Positions 1 through 5,520 of a DNA stretch of 6,963 nucleotides are shown one piece after another; position 1 is the first letter of the stretch; the number at the start of each line of letters is the position of its first letter. The notes below the pieces were generated by a model. It was not told where the DNA came from, ran no database searches, and worked only from the letters and a program-made list of their open reading frames with translations. Origin of the DNA: Bacteroidales bacterium UBA3816 (lineage in GTDB: Bacteria > Bacteroidota > Bacteroidia > Bacteroidales > P3); the NCBI GenBank assembly GCA_002368955.1, contig DFDY01000095.1, positions 1-6,963 of the forward strand. Direction: 5' to 3'. The position numbers and the translations under genes are program-made.

Positions 1-1132
1 CAAGTTGCGCAAGTATGAGTTTGTTCTTCATGGTCACTTCCATGAGGCTGTGACCGACAGGGAGGAGCCGTCGTTTTCTTTCTTTCGCTATATCGTGGCA
101 GGGCGAGGCGGTATGTCCGATGCCGAGCTGCAGCTGGTGCTGAAGCATGAGCGCCTGCACGCGGCACAGGGGCACAGTTGGGACATTCTGTTGGTGCAGC
201 TGGCGTGCTGCCTGTTGTGGTTCGACCCGTTTGTGTGGCTGTATGGACGCGATTTGCGCGAGGTGCATGAATACCTGGCCGACGAGGCGGTGCTGCAACA
301 GGGCAGCGAGGGAGAATACAAGAGCTACCTCCGTTTGCTTTATTGTCAAATAACAGGGATGCAGTATGTCCCGATAGTCAATAGTTTCCATTTTTCAACA
401 ATTAAAAATCGTATTACCATGATGAAACAACCGAAATCCCACAAAGGCTGGGTCAAGGCATTGGCCGCCTTGCCCGTGGCAGCATTGCTGCTATTTGCCA
501 ATTGTAAGAACCAAGAGCCTGCGCAGGAACAGGCGGCTATCCCCGACGGCAGGTATGAGGTGTTGCCGTTCCTCGACACCTACCGCGACGGACAACTGGT
601 GGAACGCGAGTTTATGGGTGTGCTGTTGCCGCTCGAAGAGGTGGAAAACCACAAGGTGTTTGCCGATTCGGCTGAGGCTGTGCACTTTGCTGAAGGACTT
701 GAACAACCGGTGAAATATTTGGTTATACCTATGGTGAACCGTGACGACAGCACGGTGGCGCGGTGGTATGATGTGGCATGGAGCAACGACACAACGGCAT
801 TGTCGTGGTGGAACGAGGAAGACCCAGACGTTGGGTTTGCATTGGCTGAATATCCGGGAGGTTCTGAGGCTATGGCCGATTATATTTCCAAGTCGGTTGT
901 CTATCCCGAAAAGGCCAAGGCCGATAATGTGCAAGGCAAGGTGTATGTGCAGTTTGTTGTTGAAACCGATGGCAGCATAGCGGAGGCCACTGTGTTGCGT
1001 GGTGTTGGTGGCGAGTGCGACGATGAGGCTTTGCGGGTGGTGAAGTCCATGCCGAAATGGCAGCCTGCCACATTCAAGGGCAAGCCTGTGCGTTCGAAGT
1101 ATGTGATTCCTATTTACTACAAGTTACAGTAA
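1..1132 (+). CDS. M56 family (BlaR1/MecR1-like) metallopeptidase with C-terminal TonB domain, 5' partial
   Basis: The reading frame runs in from the left edge (first full codon at 2), so the true start and the N-terminal membrane helices usual in this family are missing; 376 residues remain. Counting from the first codon, the zinc-protease motif HERLH is at 49-53. A hydrophobic, aromatic segment follows at 62-81, then VHEYLADEAV at about 88-97, which supplies the downstream acidic ligand region of M56 peptidases. A second membrane segment lies at about 150-167. Residues 288-376 form a TonB C-terminal domain (SVVYPEKAKADNVQGKV, then DGSI, then PKWQPATFKGKPV). In BlaR1/MecR1 the protease is activated by a bound ligand and leads to inactivation of a BlaI-type repressor; M56-TonB fusions are common in Bacteroidetes, but their ligands are mostly unknown. 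The region at 180-285 is unassigned. The stop is 3 nt from the next start, implying an operon. Family assignment is firm; the signal sensed is not known. Confidence 0.9.
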   Translation, partial: KLRKYEFVLHGHFHEAVTDREEPSFSFFRYIVAGRGGMSDAELQLVLKHERLHAAQGHSWDILLVQLACCLLWFDPFVWLYGRDLREVHEYLADEAVLQQGSEGEYKSYLRLLYCQITGMQYVPIVNSFHFSTIKNRITMMKQPKSHKGWVKALAALPVAALLLFANCKNQEPAQEQAAIPDGRYEVLPFLDTYRDGQLVEREFMGVLLPLEEVENHKVFADSAEAVHFAEGLEQPVKYLVIPMVNRDDSTVARWYDVAWSNDTTALSWWNEEDPDVGFALAEYPGGSEAMADYISKSVVYPEKAKADNVQGKVYVQFVVETDGSIAEATVLRGVGGECDDEALRVVKSMPKWQPATFKGKPVRSKYVIPIYYKLQ

Positions 1133-1135
1133 CCT

Positions 1136-2401
1136 ATGCGGCAACTTGCCATCTTCATCGTTTTGATGCTGCTCTGCTGCGGCTGCGCCTCGGTGCAGCC
1201 GCAGTTGGAGGGCGGCAGCGCCGTGGAAGTGGCCAGGGTGCCCGACAGCAACTTCCGCAGCTACCTGTTGGAAAACAACTTTGTCAAGCCCGCAAACTCT
1301 TCTCGCCGCCTCCGCCATACCGAAGAATGGGTCGAAATCACCCCTCTCGGACGTGCCACACAGCTCATCGACTGCCACAAAAAGAACATTCAATCCCTAG
1401 ACGGCATCCAGCTTTTCCCCAATCTTATCATACTCATCTGTGGCGAAAACCCCATCCAGCAGCTCGACCTGAGCCACAATAGCAAACTCAAACAGCTGGT
1501 CGCCATTGAAACACCCCTCCGCACACTGGACATCAGCCACAATCCTGCCCTCAAAGTGCTTCAAGTGAGCTATAATCAGTTGCGCACCCTTGACATCAGC
1601 CACAATCCCCAACTTGAAGAACTGCTCTGCATCTTCGCCCCAGGCATCACCCAGCTCGACCTCTCCCACAATCCCCGCCTCCGCACACTTTATATTCGCG
1701 AAACCTCTATCCAACTCGTCGACCTCCGCGCCAATCGCTCTTTCCGCAACCTTCACGCCTACGATACGCCTCTGCAATACATCGTCGTTTCGCCACAGCA
1801 CAGCCTCGACAGCATCGGTGCCGCTGTGGAGGACTACGTGCAGGTGCTCACCCTCCCCTCTTCCGCCCCACTGCCCGAGGTAGAGCAAATCGAAATCTCC
1901 GACTCTCTCTTTACCGCTATGCCTGTCCATAAAAACCGCGTCCAGCGGGTGCTGACCCACCAGCAAGCACAAGCCGAAGGCCTCGACGAAAAGCACCTGC
2001 GCGACGTTGTCTACCGCCCTGCTTGGACCTTCGACACCGCCAGCAAGACCTACGAGGACTGGGGACTCGTGCGCAACGACAAAGATTTGGTGCAATTCAT
2101 CCTCACTTGGAGATTATTTCTTCAAGGGATTGCCGAGGAAATGGAGGAACAACAGCTGCAAATGGACAAACCCTATCGCGGCCACTGCGTGGTCCTGTTT
2201 GCCGAAGACGGCTATGTCGACTACTTCCTCTACAACTTCTTGGGCGACGAGCGCCCGTCCGAGGAGCAGCAACGGCGTTTCGAGCAGGTGATGCAGGCCT
2301 ATATCGCCAACAACCCCATCGGGTACTACGGCTCGCGCCCCTTCAGCCAGTGCGGCGGGTTCATCCTACAGCCCCACGGCATCGACTCAGACGAGGAATA
2401 A
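1136..2401 (+). CDS. Leucine-rich-repeat lipoprotein, function unknown
   Basis: A 421-residue protein whose ATG lies 3 nt after the preceding stop, so translation is probably coupled. The N-terminus is a lipoprotein-type signal (basic residue, hydrophobic stretch, then CCGCAS) with Cys17 as the likely lipidated residue; the -3 position is Cys, which is unusual. Residues 35-48 (RVPDSNFRSYLLEN) resemble the cap that precedes many bacterial LRR domains. Five repeats of 21-22 residues follow at 107-212, with consensus LxxLDLSHNPxLxxLxxxxx; the fifth (IQLVDLRANRSFRNL) is degenerate. Residues about 290-421 form a separate C-terminal domain: an acidic, Gln-rich helix (330-343), a strand at 350-357, then EDGYVDYFLYNF, a helix, and RPFSQCGGFILQP. 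Inference: this domain may be a diverged TonB-C-like fold. Such lipoproteins usually sit in the periplasm or outer membrane and bind ligands or proteins. The operon partner suggests a sensory or envelope role, which is unproven. Confidence 0.85.
   Translation: MRQLAIFIVLMLLCCGCASVQPQLEGGSAVEVARVPDSNFRSYLLENNFVKPANSSRRLRHTEEWVEITPLGRATQLIDCHKKNIQSLDGIQLFPNLIILICGENPIQQLDLSHNSKLKQLVAIETPLRTLDISHNPALKVLQVSYNQLRTLDISHNPQLEELLCIFAPGITQLDLSHNPRLRTLYIRETSIQLVDLRANRSFRNLHAYDTPLQYIVVSPQHSLDSIGAAVEDYVQVLTLPSSAPLPEVEQIEISDSLFTAMPVHKNRVQRVLTHQQAQAEGLDEKHLRDVVYRPAWTFDTASKTYEDWGLVRNDKDLVQFILTWRLFLQGIAEEMEEQQLQMDKPYRGHCVVLFAEDGYVDYFLYNFLGDERPSEEQQRRFEQVMQAYIANNPIGYYGSRPFSQCGGFILQPHGIDSDEE
1454..1771 (+). 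repeat. Tandem 63-66 nt LRR-coding repeats
   Basis: Five in-frame units of 21, 21, 22, 21 and 21 codons encode the leucine-rich repeats. DNA identity is highest between units 2 and 3: the same 17 bases (gacatcagccacaatcc) occur at 1529-1545 and 1592-1608, exactly 63 nt apart. Units 1 and 4 share only the core around the SHN codons. The repetition is explained by the protein repeat. Confidence 0.8.
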
Positions 2402-2436
2402 CCCTCTTCCCTCTTGGTCTCACACAAAAATACCTC

Positions 2437-3735
2437 TCAAAGCACCTTTTCCAGCTCCCACATGCGAGTGCCGTTGGAGCCTTTCAGCAGGATGGTGCAG
2501 CCGCTGAGCGGGTTTTGCTCAAAAAATTTCGAGGCGGCCTCCACATCGGCAAACCACATCAGCCTGGGCGAGGCCAACTCCTGAACAAACTGGAACTCCG
2601 GACCCACCAGCACGCCCCTCATGTCGGCGCGAGCCGTCAGCCGTGCGACAATCTTCTCGTGCTCTGCCCGGCTCTCGATGCCCAACTCTCTCATGCCGCC
2701 CAGCATGGCCACCTTGTTGTCACGCCGCAGAGCCTCGAAGTTGTCTAGGGCCACCTTCATGCTCGACGGGTTAGCATTGTAGCAGTCCAAAATCAAGGCA
2801 TTGCGGCCCGTCTCCTTAAACTGCGAGCGGTTGTTGGAAGGCACGTACTCCTCGATGGCCTGCTTGATGTCCCAGTAGTCGACCCTGAAGAAACGCCCCA
2901 CCGCAGCGGCGGCCATGGCGTTGTCGAAATTATAGTTTCCCAGCAGTTGCGACTGAATGCTGTAGACATTGTCGCCGTCCTCCATATAGAACTTCATATA
3001 GGGGTCCGAGCCCACCAGATGGCCGCGCACCTGCGCCCCCTCGCAGTCGCCGTAGCCCACGGTCTCCAAGTGACAGTCGGCAGCCTCGCGTACCAAAATT
3101 GTATTGCTGGCGTTCACAAAGGCCTTGCCACCCTTGGCAGCCAGATGGCGGTAAAGCTCGGTCTTGGTCCTAATCACCCCTTCAAACGAGCCAAAACCCT
3201 CCAGATGGGCCCGGCCCACATTGGTGATAAGGCCGAAATCGGGGTCGGCAATGCCGCACAGAAAGGCAATTTCGCCTGGGTGGTTGGCCCCCATCTCCAC
3301 GATGGCCACCTCGGCATTGGCCGGGACAGACAGCAGCGTCAACGGCACGCCAAGGTGGTTGTTGTGGTTGCCAGCGGTGGCATGGGTGCGATAGCGGCGG
3401 CTCAGTACGGCGTTGACTAGCTCTTTGGTGGTGGTCTTGCCGTTGGTGCCGGTAATGCCCACGACGGGTATTGTCAAATGCTGCCTATGCACTTTGGCCA
3501 GCGACTGAAGGGTGGCCAGCACGTCGGGTACCACAATGCAGCGGTCGTCGACTTTGTATTGGGGGTCGCTGATGACGCACAGGGCGGCTCCCTGGTCGAG
3601 AGCCTGAGGTGCGAAGGTATTGCCGTCGAAGGTCTCCCCACGGAAGGCAAAGAAGATGCAGCCGGGGGTGATATGCCGCGAGTCGGTGGTCACCCGCCGC
3701 GACGCAAGATATGTTTCGTATAGTCGCTCAATCAT
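2437..3735 (-). CDS. murF: UDP-N-acetylmuramoyl-tripeptide--D-alanyl-D-alanine ligase (MurF)
   Basis: This cytoplasmic ATP-dependent ligase adds D-Ala-D-Ala to UDP-MurNAc-tripeptide, the last soluble step of peptidoglycan precursor synthesis. From the ATG at 3735 it has 432 residues, normal for the family. Visible motifs: VTTDSR (15-20) in the UDP-binding N-domain; ATP-binding GITGTNGKTTTK (93-104); NHNNHLG (123-129); EMGANHPGEI (147-156); NVGRAHLEGFGS (172-183); TKTEL, with Lys191 the likely carbamylated lysine; LGNYNFDNAMAA (265-276); YNANPSSM (319-326); and KGSNGTRM (418-425). LGGMRELG (345-352) stands where the family usually reads LGDMxELG. The frame is open upstream to 3822 and another ATG lies at 3744; 3735 fits the family N-terminus (MIERLYETYL) and leaves a short leader after the promoter-like element at 3757-3764. 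It converges with the LRR gene, 35 nt apart. In Bacteroidetes murF is typically outside the main mur/fts cluster, as here. Confidence 0.96.
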   Translation of the reverse strand: MIERLYETYLASRRVTTDSRHITPGCIFFAFRGETFDGNTFAPQALDQGAALCVISDPQYKVDDRCIVVPDVLATLQSLAKVHRQHLTIPVVGITGTNGKTTTKELVNAVLSRRYRTHATAGNHNNHLGVPLTLLSVPANAEVAIVEMGANHPGEIAFLCGIADPDFGLITNVGRAHLEGFGSFEGVIRTKTELYRHLAAKGGKAFVNASNTILVREAADCHLETVGYGDCEGAQVRGHLVGSDPYMKFYMEDGDNVYSIQSQLLGNYNFDNAMAAAAVGRFFRVDYWDIKQAIEEYVPSNNRSQFKETGRNALILDCYNANPSSMKVALDNFEALRRDNKVAMLGGMRELGIESRAEHEKIVARLTARADMRGVLVGPEFQFVQELASPRLMWFADVEAASKFFEQNPLSGCTILLKGSNGTRMWELEKVL

Positions 3736-3756
3736 CGTTATCATAGATTTTATATG

Positions 3757-3764
3757 CAAAAATA
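3757..3764 (-). promoter_or_regulatory. Putative murF promoter, -7 element
   Basis: The minus strand reads TATTTTTG, an exact match to the Bacteroidetes -7 consensus TAnnTTTG. Transcription would start near 3750, leaving about 15 nt before the ATG at 3735. No TTTG-like -33 box is seen at the expected spacing, and the site is AT-rich, so a chance match is possible. Confidence 0.4.
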
Positions 3765-3867
3765 AACGCAAGCGGCTGCTTTTTATTGTGACATGGATGC
3801 AAAATGTCCATCCGAGGGGCATATCACACGGTGTTCATACGGCTTTGGTTTGTCGATTGTAGAAAAA

Positions 3868-3890
3868 AAATACCTAGTTTTTAGGTGTTT
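3868..3890. terminator. AT-rich hairpin with flanking A/T tracts, possible terminator
   Basis: ACCTA (3872-3876) pairs with TAGGT (3882-3886) around a 5-nt loop, and flanking AAA/TTT can extend the stem on the plus strand through one G-U pair. Read on the minus strand, the core stem is followed by a run of eight T, as in an intrinsic terminator. The core has only two G-C pairs, so it is weak. No gene is seen that would need terminating here. Confidence 0.3.
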
Positions 3891-4046
3891 GTGCATGTAG
3901 CTGTATTATAGTCACTGTTTTATGACAGCACAGAGCAGTGCTTGGACACTAATGTATTGCGGTGTTCTTCTGCGTTAAAAAAGGTGTTAGAAAAAAAACT
4001 GTTTTCCGATTTTGGCCTTATTATTACAATAGGGGTGTGCAGATTA

Positions 4047-4078
4047 TTCGTCCATGTCGGGAAAAACTCGTATCTTTG
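4047..4078 (+). promoter_or_regulatory. Putative promoter of the membrane-protein gene
   Basis: TATCTTTG at 4071-4078 matches the Bacteroidetes -7 consensus TAnnTTTG exactly and is followed by CATCC, a common context for this element. TTCG at 4047-4050 is one base off the -33 TTTG box, with a 20-nt spacer. The predicted start near 4085 lies just upstream of the ATG at 4101, supporting that start over in-frame upstream codons. Confidence 0.65.
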
Positions 4079-4100
4079 CATCCGGAAAAAAGATTCAGTC

Positions 4101-4958
4101 ATGTCCAAACTCATTATTATCAAGCCTCCAAAAATAAGCGTGGACGCCAGGAAATCTTTCTGGAAGCAGATTGTCATGATTGTAATCGGTACAACCATCT
4201 CGCTGATTTTCACTATAGGTTCTGCAACTCTGTTGGAGAAACGCCAGCGCGTCAAGGACCGCAAACTGTCGGCCATGATGGTGCTGAGCAACATCGAGAA
4301 GTTTGCCCGTATCCTGGACGATCACGCAAAAGAACTTGGTCCGACAGACAGCGTCGCCACCTGGTTGCTGAGCAAACCCGTCGAGGAACTCGAGCTGATG
4401 CCCAATGAGGTACTCGATGCCAAGGTGAATCAGGTGGTCACCTTCTTCTTCCTGTCGTATGACAAGTCGGCCGAGAGCATCTTCTCCAACAACATCGAGA
4501 CATGGAAGAACATGGGCAACGTACAGTTCATCGACCAAGTGGGGAAATGCTTTTCCGTCATGCACTCCATTGAAGAGTATTGGAACAAATGGACGACCAA
4601 TGTGAACGAAGCCGCCACCGACATCGCGGATCATCCCGACAACTATGAGGGTGGCACTTGGGCTGTGAAATGCCTCCGCAGCGAGAAGACCAGACATTAT
4701 ATCCAAAATATCCACATTATGAGAGGCTGGTGCTCATACACAGCCGCAACCATGCGCTACCAAAACCGGCGCAACATGAAGGCCATCGGAATCGAGGAAC
4801 AGGAGGTGATGGACTACACCAATGCCCGCGAGATGAGTCAGGGAATCGGCGAGGCGGCTCCCAACCCCCAAGATTACTACACCGCCCCACTCGACCCAGC
4901 CAACCTGACGTCTATGAACGACCTCAATGTCATGCTAGACAGCATCATGGGCCGGTAG
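4101..4958 (+). CDS. Uncharacterised single-pass membrane protein
   Basis: A 285-residue protein I cannot assign to a named family. A short basic N-terminus (IIIKPPKISVDARKSFWK) is followed by one strong membrane helix at about 23-44, then a very basic juxtamembrane stretch, EKRQRVKDRK (46-55). The remaining 230 residues are soluble-type and mostly helical, with conserved-looking aromatic patches (VVTFFFLSYDKSAESIF at 112-128; YWNKW at 160-164; RGWCSYTAATMRYQNRRN at 208-225) and a Pro/Asn-rich tail. There is no signal-peptidase or lipobox motif, so it is probably anchored in the inner membrane by the helix; topology is ambiguous because both flanks are basic. The frame is open from 3942, but the promoter-like element at 4071-4078 lies inside that extension, so ATG 4101 is chosen. 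It seems monocistronic, with its own promoter and a hairpin 23 nt after the stop. Similar one-helix proteins are familiar from Bacteroidales genomes as hypothetical proteins. Confidence 0.8.
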   Translation: MSKLIIIKPPKISVDARKSFWKQIVMIVIGTTISLIFTIGSATLLEKRQRVKDRKLSAMMVLSNIEKFARILDDHAKELGPTDSVATWLLSKPVEELELMPNEVLDAKVNQVVTFFFLSYDKSAESIFSNNIETWKNMGNVQFIDQVGKCFSVMHSIEEYWNKWTTNVNEAATDIADHPDNYEGGTWAVKCLRSEKTRHYIQNIHIMRGWCSYTAATMRYQNRRNMKAIGIEEQEVMDYTNAREMSQGIGEAAPNPQDYYTAPLDPANLTSMNDLNVMLDSIMGR

Positions 4959-4981
4959 ACGACTCCAACTGCCATTTTGCC

Positions 4982-5019
4982 AACATCCGCACCGTTCGTA
5001 TTCGAAAGGTGCGGATGTT
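4982..5019 (+). terminator. Strong hairpin after the membrane-protein gene, probable terminator
   Basis: AACATCCGCACC (4982-4993) pairs perfectly with GGTGCGGATGTT (5008-5019), 12 bp. Past one G-A mismatch, TTCG (4995-4998) pairs with CGAA (5003-5006) around a TATT loop. The hairpin begins 23 nt after the stop at 4958. The T tract after it is short (three T), so it is a less classical terminator, but position and stability fit transcript ending or 3'-end protection. Confidence 0.65.
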
Positions 5020-5051
5020 TCGTATGCTCGGCATGAGTATTGGGAACATCT

Positions 5052-5077
5052 AAAAATACGAAAAATACAAAAAATAT
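5052..5077 (+). repeat. A-rich microrepeat
   Basis: AAAAATAC occurs at 5052-5059 and 5061-5068, followed by the near copy AAAAAATAT at 5069-5077, giving a unit of about 9 nt. It is directly upstream of the ATG of the small candidate ORF at 5081. A-rich leaders of this kind assist translation initiation in Bacteroidetes, but low complexity alone could explain it. Confidence 0.45.
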
Positions 5078-5080
5078 AAG

Positions 5081-5140
5081 ATGGTAAATGTCGATTATTG
5101 GTTGGTTCGTAAGCTAATAGGTGCTTTAATTCTTGATTAA
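5081..5140 (+). CDS. Candidate 19-residue small ORF
   Basis: An ATG at 5081 opens a 19-codon frame (MVNVDYWLVRKLIGALILD) ending in TAA at 5138-5140. It has no named relative that I know. Two features make it worth listing: it directly follows an A-rich leader like the one before dnaK, and the peptide is amphipathic or hydrophobic with a central Arg-Lys. Against it, the frame is very short, no promoter element is visible upstream, and a frame of this size is expected by chance. Confidence 0.2.
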   Translation: MVNVDYWLVRKLIGALILD

Positions 5141-5300
5141 GGATTGGTGCAAAATAATGAAGCATACGACGGTGGGCTAAAGGGGTGGTGAGGGCGGGAG
5201 CGAAGTGTAGTACGGTGGCAACTATGGCGCACGGTTCTTTCCCTGCCCTTTCTGTTCCCCTCTGCTCCAGGTGCAAAGACGTTGCAAGTACCCTCTGTGT

Positions 5301-5348
5301 CCGTTCCGGGGCCGTTCCGCAATCGGGGGTGGAACGGCCCCGGGGCGG
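5301..5348. repeat. 18-bp GC-rich inverted repeat upstream of dnaK
   Basis: The arms are 5301-5318 and 5331-5348. The inner 13 bp are perfect (CCGGGGCCGTTCC with GGAACGGCCCCGG); the outer five include two G-U pairs. The loop is 12 nt. The left arm contains CCGTTCC twice (5301-5307 and 5312-5318), so two alternative pairings with GGAACGG are possible. There is no T tract on either side, so it is not an intrinsic terminator. It lies about 200 nt before the dnaK start and could be a leader structure, a protein-binding palindrome or a dispersed palindromic repeat. Confidence 0.7.
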
Positions 5349-5367
5349 CGTTGGTGCGGTTGCACTG

Positions 5368-5431
5368 TGTCACGTGTCATGCCTGACAGGTTATGTTGTC
5401 GGGGATAATTCGGATGGGTGACAAATTGTCA
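5368..5431 (+). promoter_or_regulatory. Clustered TGACA/TGTCA motifs, possible operator region of dnaK
   Basis: TGTCA occurs at 5368-5372, 5375-5379 and 5427-5431, and its reverse complement TGACA at 5384-5388 and 5419-5423. Two copies sit in palindromes: CCTGACAGG (5382-5390) and TGACAAATTGTCA (5419-5431, six-base arms around one central base). Such arrays are typical of regulator-binding regions. The regulator is unknown to me; this is not the HrcA CIRCE sequence. Confidence 0.35.
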
Positions 5432-5520
5432 GAGTGGCCAAAGGGTAGGGCGGTTGGCATGATAGTTGTTTTTACGGTGTCGGATTCATTCCTTAAAAGG
5501 ATGGATTGGAAAACATAAGT

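Larger units (their letters stand above)
3736..4100. other. Divergent intergenic regulatory spacer
   Basis: This AT-rich 365-nt gap lies between the divergent starts of murF and the membrane-protein gene. It holds one promoter-like element per strand (3757-3764 minus, 4047-4078 plus), an AT-rich hairpin at 3868-3890 and a small 5-bp stem-loop at 3927-3942 (AGCAC/GTGCT). I saw no convincing gene. Frames that cross it are extensions or shadows of the flanking genes. Confidence 0.7.

Noticed and set aside
1454..1771. Regular repeats that could suggest a CRISPR array
   Set aside because: The repeats are in-frame leucine-rich-repeat codons with a 63-66 nt period and no separate spacers.
1397..2095. 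A 232-codon minus-strand frame opposite the LRR gene
   Set aside because: The sense frame has a signal sequence, clear LRR repeats and operon spacing. The antisense frame is explained by repeat composition.
3736..3822. Upstream extension of murF to an ATG at 3822
   Set aside because: The extra residues do not fit the MurF N-terminus and would overlap the promoter-like element at 3757-3764. ATG 3744 remains a possible alternative to 3735.
3942..4100. Upstream in-frame extension of the membrane-protein gene (53 extra codons)
   Set aside because: The extension covers the TATCTTTG promoter element at 4071-4078 and reads like untranslated AT-rich spacer.
4095..4715. A 206-codon minus-strand frame opposite the membrane-protein gene
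   Set aside because: It overlaps a sense gene with its own promoter-like element and membrane helix, and it lacks any recognisable motif.
5265..5277. Minus-strand TTTGCACC resembling the end of a Bacteroidetes promoter (also at 5146-5155)
   Set aside because: The TA of the -7 element is absent or mismatched in both copies, and no minus-strand gene follows.
5185..5421. A 78-codon GTG-start frame in the dnaK upstream region
   Set aside because: It runs through the GC-rich hairpin and the motif cluster, has no leader resembling a start, and its composition looks random.
5501..5518. A five-codon frame (MDWKT) directly after AAAAGG
   Set aside because: The purine run touches the ATG, leaving no spacing for ribosome binding, and such tiny frames are expected by chance.
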